From Planctomycetaceae bacterium (GTDB lineage Bacteria; Planctomycetota; Planctomycetia; Planctomycetales; Planctomycetaceae), in NCBI GenBank assembly GCA_021732785.1, contig JAKFUG010000022.1, positions 155,208 to 219,207 of the forward strand: DNA of 64,000 nt, read 5' to 3'. Both the position numbers and the translations under genes were made by a program. The notes under the pieces are model-generated. The model was given only the letters and a program-made list of their open reading frames with translations, ran no database searches and was not told the DNA's origin. This document shows, in pieces, positions 61,630 through 64,000 of this stretch; positions within the stretch are counted from its first letter, which is position 1; every line of letters begins with the position of its first letter.

Positions 61630-62550
61630 ATGTTCGCACTTCAACGCCGACGATTCTGGGGTGGTTGCGCAGCCGTCGCGTGGTTGGCCGTCAGCGGTTG
61701 CCAGTCGCAAACGCCGACCGTGCCGACCGCGTCCACGGCCAGTGCCACAACGGCGGAAGTTCCCGCTGAACCCAAGGAAGAAGCCGAAGATTCGTCAACG
61801 ACCGGCACGAAGCGCAAGTTCAAACCGGTCAAATTGGGCGAAGCGTCCCGTTCCACGGAAGCGGACATCGATCCGGCATCCGCGGAAACGGTGCTGTCGG
61901 CGATGCAGCCATTGCAGATTCTGTTGGGGAAATGGAACGGCACACCGCGCAAGTCGACCGTGGACGAACCACAATGGGTATGGGATTTCCAGTCCGATCG
62001 CGCTCAACCGGCGCTGGTGTTCAAGTCGGCGAAAAACGTTTTTGTGCGGGAAGGGCACCTGACGTTTCTGCCCGCCGAACAGAAATATCAGTTTGCATGG
62101 ACCACCCCCGAAGGGGAAAAACGATTGCTGAAAGGGACCTTCACCAAGCCGGTGCAGGATGTCGCCGGGGATGATTCGAAGAAGTTGCAGCGGACCTACA
62201 AATTGACGCTCGCCGAAGCGGAACCCAAAGAGGGCGAGCAATGGCAACTTGGCATCGAACAGATTGAGAACAACCGGTATGTGCTGGAAATCGACCGGCG
62301 TCGCGGCAAAGGGCCGTATCAGCGGATCGACACGTTCAACACCCTGCGGGAAGGCACGTCGTTCGCCATCAGCGATACCGACTACGGCGAACAAACCTGC
62401 ATCATCTCGCAGGGCAAAGGAACGTCCACCGTCAGCTACAAAGGCAAGTCCTACTACGTCTGCTGCACCGGTTGCAAAGCCGCCTTCGAAGAAGACCCCG
62501 AACGCTGGATCGCCAAATGGGAAGCCCGGCTGAAGGCGATGAAGAAGTAA
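61630..62550 (+). CDS. Lipoprotein with C-terminal YHS/TRASH-like metal-binding motif
   Basis: This 306-residue protein has a lipobox WLAVSGC (Cys24). A low-complexity Thr/Ala/Pro region (residues 25-65) precedes a central beta domain. The C-terminal 45 residues (TCIISQGKGTSTVSYKGKSY and YVCCTGCKAAF) match the YHS/TRASH type of small metal-binding domain with cysteines arranged C...CC..C. It is exported and lipid-anchored. Metal sensing or delivery is suggested by that domain. CAGGGTGA precedes the ATG at 61630; a GTG at 61621 is less likely. Confidence 0.75.
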   Translation: MFALQRRRFWGGCAAVAWLAVSGCQSQTPTVPTASTASATTAEVPAEPKEEAEDSSTTGTKRKFKPVKLGEASRSTEADIDPASAETVLSAMQPLQILLGKWNGTPRKSTVDEPQWVWDFQSDRAQPALVFKSAKNVFVREGHLTFLPAEQKYQFAWTTPEGEKRLLKGTFTKPVQDVAGDDSKKLQRTYKLTLAEAEPKEGEQWQLGIEQIENNRYVLEIDRRRGKGPYQRIDTFNTLREGTSFAISDTDYGEQTCIISQGKGTSTVSYKGKSYYVCCTGCKAAFEEDPERWIAKWEARLKAMKK

Positions 62551-62589
62551 GCGTTGACCAGAGACCCATCCTGGAAGGGAATCACTCTC

Positions 62590-62805
62590 ATGTCTCAAGC
62601 GGTTGCCTTCGGTGACGTTCTCGATGCCGCAGATCGACTAACGCCGGACGAGCAGGAAGCGTTGATTGAAATCCTCCATCGCCGGTTGGCGCAAGCCGGC
62701 CGACAGCGGATCGTCGCTGAAGTCCGGGAGGCTCAGGATGAATTCGCAACGGGCCAGTGTCAGACAGTCAGTCCCGATGACTTGATGCGCGACATCCTGT
62801 CATGA
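62590..62805 (+). CDS. Antitoxin-like protein of a RelBE-type pair
   Basis: This 71-residue protein has the pattern VLDAADRLTPDEQEALIEIL followed by a basic helical stretch and a C-terminal MRDILS. It matches small antitoxins paired with RelE/YafQ-type toxins. The stop overlaps the ATG of the toxin gene at 62802 (ATGA). A GGAAGGGAA stretch lies upstream. The antitoxin frame is intact while the toxin gene is not. Confidence 0.75.
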   Translation: MSQAVAFGDVLDAADRLTPDEQEALIEILHRRLAQAGRQRIVAEVREAQDEFATGQCQTVSPDDLMRDILS

Positions 62806-63081
62806 GACGCACTCTGTTACATTCATCAACTTTTGTGCGAGCAGCGCGAAGAGTGTTGAAAAAGCATTCCGGAGTCGCTCAAGATCTGCGAGATGCCCTT
62901 TTCGACCTCGAAGAAGAAGCATTCAATCCTTCTTTACGAACACAAGCTGAAGGGTGATTTGGCAGAGAACTGGGCCTGCAGCGTTGGCTACGATCTCCGC
63001 ATCATCTTTAAGTTTGTTGAGCATGAGGGTGCGGAAGCGATCCTGCTCCAGACCATCGGTACGCACGATGAGGTGTATTGA
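62802..63081 (+). pseudogene. RelE/YafQ-type toxin gene disrupted by a frameshift
   Basis: From the ATG at 62802 the frame encodes RRTLLHSSTFVRAARRVLKK and 30 more residues, then stops at 62955-62957. The +1 frame continues with HKLKGDLAENWACSVGYDLR, IIFKFVE and TIGTHDEVY, the expected C-terminal half of the toxin, to a stop at 63081. Adding one base around 62937-62945 would join the halves into a normal-length toxin of about 92 residues. The catalytic residues of this family lie in the second half. Either the gene is dead, the read has an error, or frameshifting occurs. Confidence 0.8.
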
Positions 63082-63152
63082 TAATTGGCCATGAGGTCGG
63101 TTCACATTAAGTGCAGCGGACCATTGTTGGGGGCGGATGGCTGTCGTCAATC

Positions 63153-63869
63153 ATGAACGCTCCGATCATCACGCCGGTCAAGGACTGGCAGTTAAGAGTT
63201 TTCCAGATCACTTTGGTGACTGTTGGAATCATTGTTGGCGTATTGTCCGTCAATCAGTATTGGGCAATGTTGACATTGATGCAGGCCCAGAACAGTTTAA
63301 TGTCGGTTATGAGGGTGTTGCATGACTATCACGATCAGAATGGACACTTTCCGCTCGTCGCGCAACGGGATCATGCGGGAGTGGCCCTCCATTCGTGGCG
63401 AACACCACTCATTCCGACTCTCCCTGGAGTCGATACCGACGCCGAGCGGCTTCAAGGTTTTGATTTTGACAAACCCTGGGACGACCCCGCCAACCGTGCC
63501 ATTGCGGAACAGCACCCGCTCACCCGTTTCCCATACCAAGTTCTGGCCATTGTTGGACCGGGAGCGGCTTGGGACGACCACGGTGTCCGCAAATTTGCCG
63601 ATTTCAAGGACGGTCCCTCCCAAACGGTGATGGCCATTGCCGTCCGCAATACAAAGATCGCATGGTACGAGCCCCGAGATGCAAACTTCGACGGCGAACG
63701 GTTGTGGCTCGGCGATCCTGCAAACAAGCAACCCGCTCCGATTGCCAAGGACATTTTTCTGCTGATGGCAGATGGTACGGTCCGACACTGCGAGCACGGA
63801 CTGTCGCCGGAAACCTTGCGCGCCGTGATCACGATTGATGCCGGTGATGACCCAGGCGAGGATTGGTAA
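63153..63869 (+). CDS. DUF1559-like pilin-type membrane-anchored protein
   Basis: This 238-residue protein has an N-terminal membrane segment (residues 15-35, ITLVTVGIIVGVLSVNQYW). The C-terminal motif LLMADGTVRHCEHGLSPETL matches the H-X9-DG region of planctomycete DUF1559/prepilin-like proteins, and a middle segment reads FADFKDGPSQTVM. The typical prepilin cleavage site is not clear. DUF1559 proteins are abundant in planctomycetes and thought to form surface structures. The ATG at 63153 is the most plausible start; the ribosome binding site is weak. It has a convergent transposase gene downstream. Confidence 0.75.
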   Translation: MNAPIITPVKDWQLRVFQITLVTVGIIVGVLSVNQYWAMLTLMQAQNSLMSVMRVLHDYHDQNGHFPLVAQRDHAGVALHSWRTPLIPTLPGVDTDAERLQGFDFDKPWDDPANRAIAEQHPLTRFPYQVLAIVGPGAAWDDHGVRKFADFKDGPSQTVMAIAVRNTKIAWYEPRDANFDGERLWLGDPANKQPAPIAKDIFLLMADGTVRHCEHGLSPETLRAVITIDAGDDPGEDW

Positions 63870-63881
63870 ATCTGTAACCGT

Positions 63882-64000
63882 TCACGGGTCGGTGCGGAGT
63901 GAGGGAGCGTGTTGGTTGTGGAAATGGGCGGTGACGGCTTGGGTGACGAACTCGAAGACGTGGCGTTGTTGCTGGCGGCAGGTTTCGATGGTGGTCAGCA
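63882..64000 (-). mobile_element. C-terminal end of an IS66-type transposase (runs off the window)
   Basis: The minus-strand frame ending at the TGA at 63882-63884 encodes 39 residues, with LLTTIETCRQQQRHVFEFVT then QAVTAHFHNQHAPSLRTDP. The pattern TxxTCRQQxRxVxEFxT with a short basic end matches the C terminus of planctomycete IS66-type transposases. The rest lies beyond the window. No terminal inverted repeat could be identified. Confidence 0.7.

Overview
The window looks like chromosomal DNA of a planctomycete (Planctomycetota), roughly 60% GC. Several lineage marks support this. There are two cysteine-rich cell-surface proteins built on repeated YTV-type motifs (794-2173 minus, 49940-51268 plus). 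There are two large secreted PSCyt/DUF1549/DUF1553 proteins, a DUF1501 protein, a cytochrome-like/WD40 protein and a DUF1559-type protein. There is a lysine/alanine-rich histone H1-like peptide. The gaps between genes are packed with long inverted repeats of many families. No rRNA, tRNA or CRISPR array was found.

Layout: 1-5.3 kb holds the 3' end of a cardiolipin synthase, the first YTV protein, a sugar isomerase-like TIM barrel, a long leader ending in the H1-like gene, and rnc. 5.6-14.9 kb holds a Do-type protease, a zinc phospholipase C-like protein fused to DUF4332, a phosphohexomutase coupled to a small membrane protein, a nucleotide pyrophosphatase-like enzyme, a secreted beta-propeller and a HEAT-repeat protein. 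14.9-20.5 kb holds an SDR and a sugar ABC importer (binding lipoprotein, permease, double ATPase) whose permease carries an unusual C-terminal extension. 20.5-23.6 kb holds pyrG, a small membrane protein and kdsB. 23.8-37.8 kb is rich in planctomycete-specific secreted proteins, with an esterase, a methyltransferase and a trans-sulfuration enzyme between them. 38.0-44.6 kb holds a double U32 protein, a lipid kinase coupled to a tiny zinc-ribbon gene, pgsA, a VapBC-like toxin-antitoxin pair and rimO. 44.8-51.3 kb holds a secreted protein, a TolC-type channel, maf, a rhomboid protease and the second YTV protein. 51.3-59.0 kb, read on the minus strand, is the tail of a division/cell-wall cluster: murC, murB, a secreted STN-like protein, ddl, an FtsQ-like protein, then a GH13 enzyme where ftsA and ftsZ would be expected. 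59.4-64 kb holds a class I amidotransferase-like protein without its catalytic cysteine, tsaE, two secreted proteins, a RelBE-like pair with a frameshifted toxin, a DUF1559-like protein and the end of an IS66-type transposase.

Themes: envelope construction dominates (cardiolipin and phosphatidylglycerophosphate synthesis, Mur ligation, KDO activation, cross-linkable surface proteins, secreted protease and efflux channel). The most noteworthy points are the division cluster that stops at ftsQ, the amidotransferase-like protein lacking its nucleophile, the permease fusion, the H1-like gene with its long leader, and at least ten families of intergenic inverted repeats, some placed inside apparent operons. 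No single new multi-gene system could be demonstrated from the sequence alone.
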